DNA of 64,000 nucleotides from Aphelenchoides besseyi. Lineage: Eukaryota > Nematoda > Chromadorea > Rhabditida > Aphelenchoididae. Where the stretch lies: positions 8,556,001 to 8,620,000 of the forward strand of contig JAMPIQ010000001.1 in NCBI GenBank assembly GCA_024699855.1, in the 5' to 3' direction. Shown here one piece after another: positions 55,195 through 64,000 of the stretch (position 1 is its first letter; each line of letters starts with the position of its first letter). A model generated the notes under the pieces. It was not told where the DNA came from. It worked only from the letters and a program-made list of their open reading frames with translations, and did not search any database. Made by a program: the position numbers and the translations under genes.

Positions 55195-58100
55195 ATGTCG
55201 TGGGCGAACCAAGGAATGCAGTCGTTGATCCCGCTGATCAATAGGATTCAGGTAAACGTTTTGTTTCAGTACGTGTTGATAAGCAAAAGATTCCAAACGT
55301 TTCGTGCACTCTATAGTTACTCGTCGGCGTTTTTGTTCGAGCGAAAATATCGGAAAATGCCGTCGAAGAGAAAGGACGCGAAAACAAAAGCCGTTGGCGA
55401 AATACGACTTAGAAATAAAAACAGAAGACAAGTCGAATTAACTTAAATTACGTTCTCAGGATGCATTTGCTCAATTGGGCACAACTTTGAATTTCGATCT
55501 GCCACAAATTGCGGTGGTCGGCGGTCAAAGTGCCGGAAAATCATCGGTCTTGGAAAATTTTGTTGGAAAGTAAGTCGATTTGATGTTTTTGTCTTTACAG
55601 CTCACATTTCCAGAGACTTTTTGCCGCGTGGTAATGGAATCGTTACTCGACGGCCATTGATTCTGCAGCTAATCAATGACAGAGCAGGTAGGAGTTTCCA
55701 GCTGATTCTGCGGTTTAACTTCCCATTCCCCAGAATATGCCGAGTTTTTGCACAAAAAAGGCCAAAAGTACGTGGATTTTGATTTGGTTCGTAAGGAAAT
55801 CGAGGATGAAACCGATCGTATCACTGGAGCAAACAAAGGCATCTCACCGGTTCCGATCAACCTTCGAGTATTTTCACCACACGGTTAGTTGTTTGTGATT
55901 TGAGTGTTAACTATTGGACTAATTTCAGTTTTGAATCTCACACTCATTGATTTGCCGGGTCTTACGAAAGTCCCAGTGGGTGATCAGCCGCCAGATATTG
56001 AACAGCAAATTCGTGACATGATTCTCACGTACATAGCGCGGGAAACGTGTTTGATTTTGGCCGTCACTCCAGCAAACAGCGATCTTGCCACTTCGGACGC
56101 GTTGAAATTGGCACGTGAGGTTGATCCGCAGGGCTTAAGAACAATCGGTGTTCTAACCAAATTAGATCTAATGGACGAAGGAACAGATGCCCGTGATATA
56201 CTCGAAAATCGTGTGTTTGCATTGCGACGAGGTTAGAAACGAATTTCGAACTAGAAGTTGGGATTGTTTTTAGGTTATGTTGGAGTAATTAACCGCAGTC
56301 AGAAAGACATTGTTGGTCGAAAAGATATTCGAGCGGCGTTGGATGCAGAACGAAAATTCTTCTTGTCACACCCCGGCTATAGACACATGGCTGATCGATT
56401 GGGAACTCCCTATCTACAGAAGGCTTTGAATCAACAGCTCACCAATCATATCAAAGACACGTTACCATCACTTCGAGATACTCTGCAAAAGAAATTGTAC
56501 TCAATGGAGAAGGAAGTCGCTGAATACAAGAATCTTGACTATAATGATCCGGGACGCAAAACCAAAGCTTTGATGCAAATGATTCAACAGTTCACAACCG
56601 ATATGGAAAAGTCGATCAGCGGTCAATCATCCACCACCGCTGTGAACACGAACGAGCTGTCTGGTGGTGCACGAATCAACCGCATTTTCCACGAACGTTT
56701 TCCGTTTGAAATCGTCAAAATGAACATCGACGAAAAAGAGATGCGACGGGAAATTCAAATTGCTATTCGAAATTTTCACGGTATTCGGTAAGTGCATGAT
56801 ATTACGAATCAATTCAACGATCATTTCAGAGTCGGATTATTTACTCCGGACATGGCATTCGAAGCGATTGTAAAGAAACAAATCTCTCGTTTGAAAGAAC
56901 CGACCTTGAAGTGCGTTGACTTGGTTGTGACCGAGTTATCGAACGTTGTCCGACAGTGCGCGGAAACTGTCAATCGTTATCCGCGACTTCGTGATGTAAT
57001 TGAATCCACCGTCACGGGATACATGCGACAACAGGAAGCAAATGCCAAGCAATACATGATTATGATTGTGGATGCTGAGTTAGCGTACATGAACACTCAT
57101 CACGAAGATTTCAATCCCACGGAAGCAAAGTCAAGTTCGTCGGCTGCAAAGAAGAATCTTGGAAATCAAGTCATTCGAAAGGGATGGTTGTCAGTTCATA
57201 ATATTAGTTTCGTTCGTGGATCTCGCGACTGTTGGTTTGTTCTTACTTCCGATACATTATCGTGGTACAAAGACGACGAGGTCGGTTGTGGCCTTATCGG
57301 CTTGTTAATGAGCAATATTTTAGGAAAAAGAGAAGAAATACATGCTACAATTGGATGGAATCAAACTTAAGGACTTGGAAGCAGGTTTCATGTCTCGACA
57401 ACACAAATTCGCGTTGTTTTATCCAGATGGAAAGTGAGTTGTTTTTGGAGGGTTGAAATCTCGACTAATGCGCCGTTTCTATGAGCTTAAACTTGAAAAT
57501 TCGAAATGCAGTTATTAACACTTGCTTAAAAACAATCAAATCATTTAATACGACTATTAACTGATGCTTTTTTCTTTCACAGGAGGTGAGCCGATTAGAC
57601 GCATTTGAGTTTTTGTTCGCCAATTGCCACCGTTTGTTGAGAACACAAACGATTAGTTCAATGACTAATCGATTTTCTTTACGTGTGTTGTGTTTGGTGA
57701 TTTTCAATTTTCTGTTAATCACCGGTTTGTGAAGATGAAAACCATCTTCAGTTTGCATTTTTAACCCTTTAAAGTAACAAACAAAACTTTTGCACCTAAC
57801 CTTTTGCTTCTTTTTGTTAGTTACGTCTTGTTCTTAATGTTCATCTTCTTATGTCTGGTTTCAGGAACATCTACAAAGACTACAAACAGTTGGAATTGAG
57901 TGCCAACAATTTGGACGAAGTTGATGCCTGGAAAGCATCGTTCCTGCGTGCGGGAGTGTATCCCGAGAAAGATCAACCGATTGCTGATGAGGTGAGTAAA
58001 GAATTAAAACGAAATTTCGAATTAAGACTTACTTGATACCCATAATTCACTAACTAAACAATCTTTTTATCTTTTAAGCAGGAGGTCAGTTCGCTCACTG

Positions 58101-59305
58101 TAGTGGTTATTGAAAGGGAGGAAAGACATTAGATATCACTATTTACGTTTTGAACTAATCACTTTCTTTTCGTTGTGCACACTTTCTTTAATCGGGGTTA
58201 AGCCATTGGTTGTGTTTTTTTGCTGTCGTTTGCTATTTTTATGTTCGAAGCTGAAATATTCAACCTTATTTCTTTCATAGAATGGTCAAGTCAATGAAGA
58301 ATCGAACAGCATGGATCCTCAACTGGAACGACAAGTCGAAACGATTCGAAATTTGGTCGATTCATACATGCGAATTGTTACGAAAACAATTTCCGATTTG
58401 GTGCCCAAGTGGATCATGTTGCTCATTGTCAATAAGGTAAGATTTTACTAATAAAAAGAATTCAATTCGTGTTCTATAGGTCAGTGAATTTCTTCGCGAC
58501 GAACTACCTGCTCATTTGTATCATTGCGGTCACGACACTGTAAGTTCTTTTGAAGGATTTGATTTCTATAAACGACGTTTAGGAGTCACTGATGGAAGAG
58601 TCGCAATTAGAAGCTCAAAAGCGTCAAGAAGTTATTCGCATGTATCAAGCGTGTAAAGAAGCGTTGAACATCATTCAAAATGCCAATTTGGATGGACTAC
58701 AAATGGATCATGGGTTTGTTCGAAAACAGAACTAAAATAATGATTTTGTATTGTAGTCGTATGCTCGGTAATCCTCCTCCTCCCGGTGGTCCAATCAATC
58801 GTGCGGCTCCACCGCCTCCTGGACCGGGAATGCCACAACGAATGGTTCCCGTCCCACCACGACCGGGAATGGTCAATGGACCACCACCAGGACCGCCTCG
58901 ACACTTCCAAGGCCAACCGCCTGGACCCGTTCAAGCTCCACCACCGTAAGTTTATTTTCGTTTGATTTGAAATTTCAATCTATCGCCTTTGCCTCAAACT
59001 CGTATATTTTAACAGACGACCCAAATAAATGAGGTCCAATATAGCAGTTAAACCCGAACCGAAGGGTAGGCGAATATGAATGCAACGGTCTTGACGATCG
59101 TTGCTTGTGTCGTAAATGATTGTGCTAAAAAGTTGAATAGTCAAAGAATGTTGGAAATCACGCTTTTGCACTTATTGTTTTTGAGTCGTTGTTTCTGTTT
59201 GTTGTTAAGTGGATGACCGCGAAGTCGGAACTTATTAATCGACCTTCTTTCAGCCCAACTCATCAACCGCCAAAAATTCCGGATCGACCACGTGGACCGT
59301 TCTAA
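55195..59305 (+). CDS. dyn-1: dynamin
   Basis: Dynamin is the large GTPase that pinches clathrin-coated vesicles from the plasma membrane. Domain order is complete. The GTPase has G1 [17 protein letters not shown]2 [10 protein letters not shown]3 DLPGLTKV and G4 TKLDLMDEG. The middle domain and stalk follow ([12 protein letters not shown] onward), then a PH domain ([38 protein letters not shown]), the GED ([20 protein letters not shown]), and a proline-rich tail (NPPPPGGP, then IPDRPRGPF) for SH3 partners. About fifteen exons. Two longer introns each contain a potential 3-base exon GAG in phase. The ATG follows TTTGCAG by about 40 bases. AATAAA is at about 59688. Confidence 0.95.
57581..57586 (+). 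other. candidate 3-base microexon GAG in dynamin PH region
   Basis: Within the intron between PDGK and NIYKDYK, TTTCTTTCACAG precedes GAG (57583-57585) and GTGAGC follows. Including it keeps the frame and changes GKN to GKRN, giving the Arg-Asn-(I/V)-Tyr-Lys order seen in vertebrate dynamins. Skipping it also keeps the frame. Confidence 0.4.
58082..58084 (+). other. candidate 3-base microexon GAG after PH
   Basis: Between ADE and NGQVNEE, CTTTTAAGCAG precedes GAG and GTCAGT follows. Insertion would add one Glu in phase. Only the splice-like flanks support it. Confidence 0.3.
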
Positions 59306-59768
59306 TTGACATTCGTATTTTCAGTATTCGACTTCTAAGTTATTCACTTATTTCTAACTGGTTCTTCCGAATTCGTTTTCAATCCCAAAATTTAGCAATA
59401 ACTCTTGTACATTTGCACCGTCTTGATTCAATTTTTGCCCATTCTCTCTACTACGGTTGCCTTCTGATGCATCAACACTCCTGGTCGTCCATTTCTTATT
59501 TGGTCGTCGAAATGTGCCTCTCGGTTTCAAGGTTTTACGCTCATTTTCCCGTTCTTCTCCTCAATGCTTAACGAATTTTCATTGCTATAGCTTTTCAACC
59601 GTCTTACCGTAGTGACTGTTTGAAACCAATCTTGTAACTTAGTTTAATGTTGACAGAACTCATAGATTGGAATTTCTTTTGGTTTGATAATAAAATACAA
59701 ACTGCATTCGATCACTTCATATAAAGCTTTTATTAAAAAAAACCTTGTAGATCATCAAAAAATTGGAA
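59306..59768. other. convergent 3' gap
   Basis: This gap separates the convergent dynamin (plus) and KMT5A (minus) homologues. It probably holds both 3'UTRs. AATAAA near 59688 serves dynamin. No open frame of note. Confidence 0.5.
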
Positions 59769-60580
59769 TTACGAATTCATGAGCCATGGATTGCGCTCAA
59801 CAGTTAGAGGCGTTCGATCGCCGTAATCATACAGGAGTTCTTCGCCCTCCTAAATCGCTATGATTATCGAACCAACGTTTGCTGTCTCACCTCAATGTCT
59901 CGAAGTGCATAAAGACCAACACAAACAAAATGACCGAAATCCAAAACTTTCGGCCGCAAATTCGGTTTCAAAACGCTGTGATTGAGCAATCGGCCTTTGA
60001 ACGGCGTTTCTGCCGTTGCATCGACACACATACGACGTTCTCCAAACTTAAAAAAGTACATGTAAGAGCCGATTGAGGGATCCTCGGCATATTTCGCTTC
60101 TCGAAGCACTGCTTCGGCATAATCCACAATGTCACCTAGAATACGCGCAAATGAGTAAGTACAAGAAATAAACTTGTTGACAATATTTAAGCGCTTACCT
60201 TTGTATTCGACTACAAACTCGTTGCGAGCAAATCGACGCAAAGCAATGAGTCCTCGACCTTTGTCCCCACAAATGGCAACTTGAAGGTCCGCTTCATTTG
60301 ACCCACTCAAAATGATTTCTTCCAAATGTCGCATACGTTCGATCTGAATTGCCAATTCAAATGTGAACATTAACGAAACGCTTACTTCCAAGGCTTTTCC
60401 GGTAATACGGTTACTTTTCCGGATGGGAAAAAACTCTGTGATCTTCTTATCGCCTGTGATATTCGAAGGTGGTTGTTTGGCGGATTGTGTTTTGCATTTC
60501 TTAGCAGGTGGAGCAGTCGATGTGGAAGTCGATCCTGAAGCTTTGGACGTCTTGGCGCGTTTGCGCAAGTTTCCGGACAT
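59769..60580 (-). CDS. KMT5A: SET8/KMT5A histone H4K20 methyltransferase
   Basis: KMT5A monomethylates histone H4 Lys20, a step tied to S-phase and chromosome condensation. The N-terminus is basic and Ser/Thr-rich, followed by KKITEFFPIRKSNR, aligned with the human KITDFYPVRRSSR PIP-degron region. The SET domain shows GRGLIALRRFARNEFVVEYKG, DPSIGSYMYFFKFGERRMCV with the Cys-Val-Asp-Ala-Thr segment, GRLLNHSV with the NHS cofactor motif, and EGEELLYDYGDRTPL with the catalytic Tyr. The end is VERNPWLMNS. At least four exons; the intron near 60395-60340 and another near 60195-60130 use GT...AG. TTTCAG lies 37 bases before the ATG. Confidence 0.93.
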
Positions 60581-61560
60581 TACATTAAAATGTGGATAAA
60601 GATACAGGTCAAAACTGAAACGACTAGCTGATTAACAACGTAAAAAAAATGAAATCTCGGTGACATCACTTTGAATACGGAAAAATCAACTGGAGCATAG
60701 GAATCGCAAGAATCCCTTGAAAACTTGTTCTCAGGATTCACTTAGTCAACATTGGCGATAAACACGCAGCGGTTTACATTGTTTGTTTCAACGTTGGTCA
60801 CAGAAATCGACGGATTACGGCAATCAACGTTACAGAAGAGGAAACGGTCGAGTGAAGGGATAGAAGAGCGCACAGAACGAAGAGGTCAAAGGGAGCGAGA
60901 AGTGCGCTCTTTCGGTTTTCTGATTTCGAATGGAGATACGAACAAGCCCCTTGAATGGCCACTAACGGAGGCCGTGGAACGGTGGTGTGCTAAGGCCACG
61001 GCCGAAGAGAGCGATTTCGGAAAACACTGATGGCTCTGAAGTCAACAAAAACGCCAAAGCAAAACGGCAGAGAACGCAGAGAACGTCGGGAACGTTCGTG
61101 GAAGTGCGTGCGTTTTTCCCAAAACAAAAAGCGGCAAAGTTTTTTGCCGCTTGTCCGCCTTTCCAAGCCAAATACGCAGCCGAAACGAGACGACAGAACA
61201 AAACCAGTGAATTGAGAAAAAATCACGACTCTGATCTTCGAGTTGTTTACAAAAAAACTACAAGCGCGTGGTGAAAAGGAACGCGAAGCCGCGAAATGAG
61301 ACGAACGGTCTTCAGAATCAGCGCGTATTGTTTTTGCGAATACAAAAAAGTGTGAACTTAAATTGCAAAGCGAACGAGCAATTTTGGCGTCTTTTTTTGT
61401 TTTGCGCGCGTCTTTGACCACAACGCGTCATTAGAAGTGCGGCGTGACGCCACTTGCAAGTGAACTCGCGAGTTGCGTGGCGTTTGGCGCAATTTCGAAC
61501 ATCCATTCTACGCATCGGATTTTTTCCATTTCTCTCGGAATAAACAAAACGCCTTTTCGG
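60581..61560. other. divergent intergenic region
   Basis: This 1 kb lies between the divergent KMT5A homologue and a small membrane-protein gene. Open frames at 60752-61785 overlap on both strands and show only basic, low-complexity composition. Nothing is recognised. Confidence 0.45.
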
Positions 61561-61997
61561 ATGAGCGAAGAAACTCAAACGCCGTTCGAGGAGCGCAAAC
61601 CGTTCGCGCCGCCAAAACCTCACTGGCGACCGTGGCATTCGCCGAAATGGCAACGATTTTTGCACGTGGCACGTTTTCCTCGAGATCGTTGGGTTACGAA
61701 GATCATTGGCGTGGTCGCTGGATGGGTTCTGTTCTACAACGCTGGAGCCCGTTTGATCAAAGGACCCGATCATCCGTTGAATCACTTTGGGTTCGTATTT
61801 CTGTTTTCTCTTCTTTTACTTTTGACTTCAGTTGGGAACGAGCTCGAAGACGCGGTGAACTGACGCCTCTGATGTTAAAGAAGGAGAAAACCTTGAAGAA
61901 CTTCGACAAAGAACTTTTCGAAGACGCTATGGATGATGCGCTATGGCGAAAAGATTCAGTAAACTATAAGATGCCAATGATCAAACAGATGCATTAG
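61561..61997 (+). CDS. small single-pass, probably mitochondrial membrane protein
   Basis: Two exons (intron about 61790-61830, GTTCGT...TTCAG) encode about 130 residues. The N-terminus is basic/aromatic (KPHWRPWHSPKWQRFLHVAR), then one hydrophobic segment (IIGVVAGWVLFYNAGARL). A charged C-terminus follows: ERARRRGELTPLMLKKEKTL and FEDAMDDALWRKDSVNY. Such a layout resembles accessory subunits of respiratory complex I (NDUFB6-like), where a proline-rich, GEV/GE-L-PL-like part follows the membrane segment. I put that only as a suggestion. I do not recognise it firmly. The intron donor is weak, so the end may be wrong. Confidence 0.6.
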
Positions 61998-62099
61998 CTT
62001 CGCAACGATTCTTGTATTGTAAGAGATCGTTGTTTTGTTTCGAATAAATCGCTCAATCATTTACTGTTATGTACAAAGAGTTTATTCACAGCTTCGAAC

Positions 62100-63404
62100 T
62101 CAAACCCGTACAGCATTTTTGGTCGAACAGTTTGTCCAAAATTCTTGCAGTTTACTGAAGTGATCATCAATTTTATCTTCGATCAAAGTCTGTTTCCCGT
62201 GAACGTTACGAACAATAGTCCGCGTCGAGTAGTCGGCGTACTTGCGACGATGACAACAACTGGCAACAAAGTTTGGTGTGCAATCAATAATCAGAAGCAA
62301 AGCAGCGATTGTCGCGTAGATATTCCACAACTAAAAGCGCAGATCCTTTACGTAATGTGAAAGATGAACATACGCCAAAGTACGAAATACGTGCCAATAG
62401 TTTGTAATTCTTGACGACGAGTGCTCGGATGCTCAATGACGATGCCGTGCATAGCAGAGCGATGAAAACACCAAAAAGAAGAAGTTTTCGAAGAAACTGA
62501 AGGACACGTAAGTTCTCGCTTATCTGGTATCTAGAAGACAGACGAAGGTCTGTGCGATTATTTATGACTTGAAGTTTCTGATTGATGGCATTCAAGATCA
62601 ATGCACACATCAACGAGATAACGTCCAATGAAATGTAAATGGTGTACAGTAGGACGATTGGGGCATGAACTGAAAGTGAAGCAATTAACAACTACAAGAA
62701 CATAACGTACACAGATTGTAACTGAACGACATGACCATTGAAAGACAAATAGAAAAAACAACCAACAGCGGTCCGATTGCACAAAATCTTCGATCTTTCT
62801 CGTAGTCGTAGACGTTATGAGTTGCAATTGCACGTTCGAGCATAAACGAAATAAAACTCAAACTTAAAATCGAAATACGATCATGTTGCAATGCTTTTTG
62901 TTACCGAAAAAGATTTGGTCCAAGCGATTCGAAGGTGTTCAGTAGCTTGTAAACGATCATACCCGAAACATCCACGCTGTTCAGAATCAGAATACGACAA
63001 ATGGACGAACCGAAAGTTCCCGTCGCCGAGCAGAAACACCCGACAATCAGATTGTAACGCAAAACTCTGCAATAAAACAGCGTTCAATAAATACGGTAAT
63101 TAGTACCTTACGTATGATTCTGATGATGTTTTTGTTTCGTTCGAGTGATGTGAACGAGAGCCAAGATTGTAAGTAGTTCGTTAACAACACTAATCGTCAA
63201 ACTGATTGATGTTAACACGATTTCCATGTTTCTTTCAAAACTTGAATTATTCATCGACGTTTGAGCACTACTGTAAAGAAGGTCACAAAATTTCATACTA
63301 AACTTCGTATCACGCAATAACACTATGTCTTCATCGAACAACATTTGCAGGACTAAACGGTAATCAGAACTCGAAGAAAGTGGGCGGACAGATTCTGGGT
63401 ACAT
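62100..63404 (-). CDS. SRA/SRAB-like serpentine chemoreceptor
   Basis: Five exons encode about 350 residues. The extracellular N-terminus includes DLLYSSAQTSMNNSSFERN, then TM1 EIVLTSISLTISVVNELLTILAL. Later pieces are VLRYNLIVGCFCSATGTFG, then FISFMLERAIATHNVYDYEK, whose ER-x-IAT-x...YE order is typical of nematode SRA/SRAB receptors. ICLSMVMSFSYNL, VLLYTIYISLDVISLMC, LLLFGVFIALLCTASSL and LWNIYATIAALLLIID complete seven passes. The RxxR-rich intracellular loop is present. Internal introns of about 42 bases are all GT...AG. The 5' end could be shorter (internal Met at MKFCDLL). Ligand unknown; sensory-neuron expression is expected for the family. Confidence 0.85.
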
Positions 63405-64000
63405 TCAAATGAGTAAAGACGGCGACATAAAATGCTTGAAGGTTACAAGAAACATTAAAAATTAACTGGAATATTTAGGTTAAACCAAAAATACTGTAGA
63501 AGTTGTAGTCGAATCGAAGTTGTGTCTGGAAGTTGATGTTTGAATCAGAACTGTGATCTCGAGAGTTGAATGACAAATGAGATCGCGAAGATTAATCTGG
63601 TGGGTTAGGGAACAAAAGAGAAAACACGAAGAATGGGCAATAAACAGTAATTTCGAAGATCGGCAGAGTGTTTACGAAGTCTGTTTTATAATTAGTTTTC
63701 ATTCAAATTGAGGAATGAAATTGCTTATGACACTCGTTGTCTGCGAACTCTTAAACTTTCAAGAACAGTGGTTTTTATTCAAAAATTTCCGGCTGAACGT
63801 TCGTGTCTGCGGACTCGTAAACCGTTTGAAATTTCAGCTTTCGGTCACGACTTAAGCGATTGGTCATGGGAATCTACGACAATTTAAAAACAATAGACAT
63901 GCACTTAGAAAACCAGGAACATTTTAGATAACAGTTTAATACGTTGATGATCTTTGTCCACAGTATGAGCCTTTGAGGTTTGAATTCAACCAGAAGATGA
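63405..64000. other. edge region, no gene seen
   Basis: The last 600 bases hold only short open frames. It is the upstream region of the minus-strand receptor gene. Confidence 0.4.

Noticed and set aside
1..64000. CRISPR arrays, rRNA and tRNA genes, bacterial operons
   Set aside because: No regularly spaced repeats, and no rRNA or convincing tRNA cloverleaf was found by eye; the gene structure is eukaryotic. A tRNAscan run would be the decisive test for tRNAs.

Overview
The window looks like nematode nuclear DNA. Genes are compact, most introns are 36-60 bases with GT...TTTCAG or TTTAG ends, and the content is worm-like: a Schnurri/SMA-9 zinc-finger gene, two serpentine chemoreceptor-type 7TM genes (one of the SRA/SRAB kind), a Sleepless/Ly6 GPI protein, and a secreted ShKT protein. 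Many starts lie 3-45 bases after a TTTCAG/TTTAG-like acceptor, as expected for spliced-leader trans-splicing, although no leader is visible. I cannot name the species.

Left part (0.6-20 kb): a decayed copy of SRRT/ARS2, then intact housekeeping genes. These are MICOS10 (cristae junctions), DNAJC3/P58IPK (ER co-chaperone), TPD52, ZNHIT1 (SWR1/SRCAP complex), a multi-pass membrane protein of the DUF7802 kind, an RBBP6 homologue without its RING finger, TMEM164, LCMT1 (PP2A methylation), EMC4 (ER membrane insertase), a small SOCS-box-like protein and a Ly6/Sleepless-type protein.

Transposon block (20.27-28.05 kb): a 5'-truncated RTE-type LINE with one nonsense codon, a Tc1/mariner-superfamily element bounded by a TA duplication with inverted repeats of about 190 bases, and a badly decayed Helitron. 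HUH, Y2 and helicase motifs of the Helitron can still be read, and a hairpin lies close to its probable 3' end.

Right part (28.8-64 kb): a secreted ShKT plus nitrobindin-type protein; a sma-9/Schnurri gene of about 10 kb with a Q-rich N-terminus and about nine C2H2 fingers; about 4.8 kb of apparent intergenic DNA; a lipid phosphate phosphatase; a two-module MAM-like secreted protein; a divergent PP1-like phosphatase; a 7TM receptor; dynamin with GTPase, PH, GED and proline-rich regions; KMT5A/SET8 with a PIP-degron-like motif; a small membrane protein; and an SRA/SRAB-like receptor.

The neighbours show no shared pathway. Several pairs are divergent (DUF7802/RBBP6, PLPP/MAM, phosphatase/7TM, KMT5A/small membrane protein) and may share upstream DNA. 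All gene models come from reading splice sites by eye and family knowledge; no search was run.
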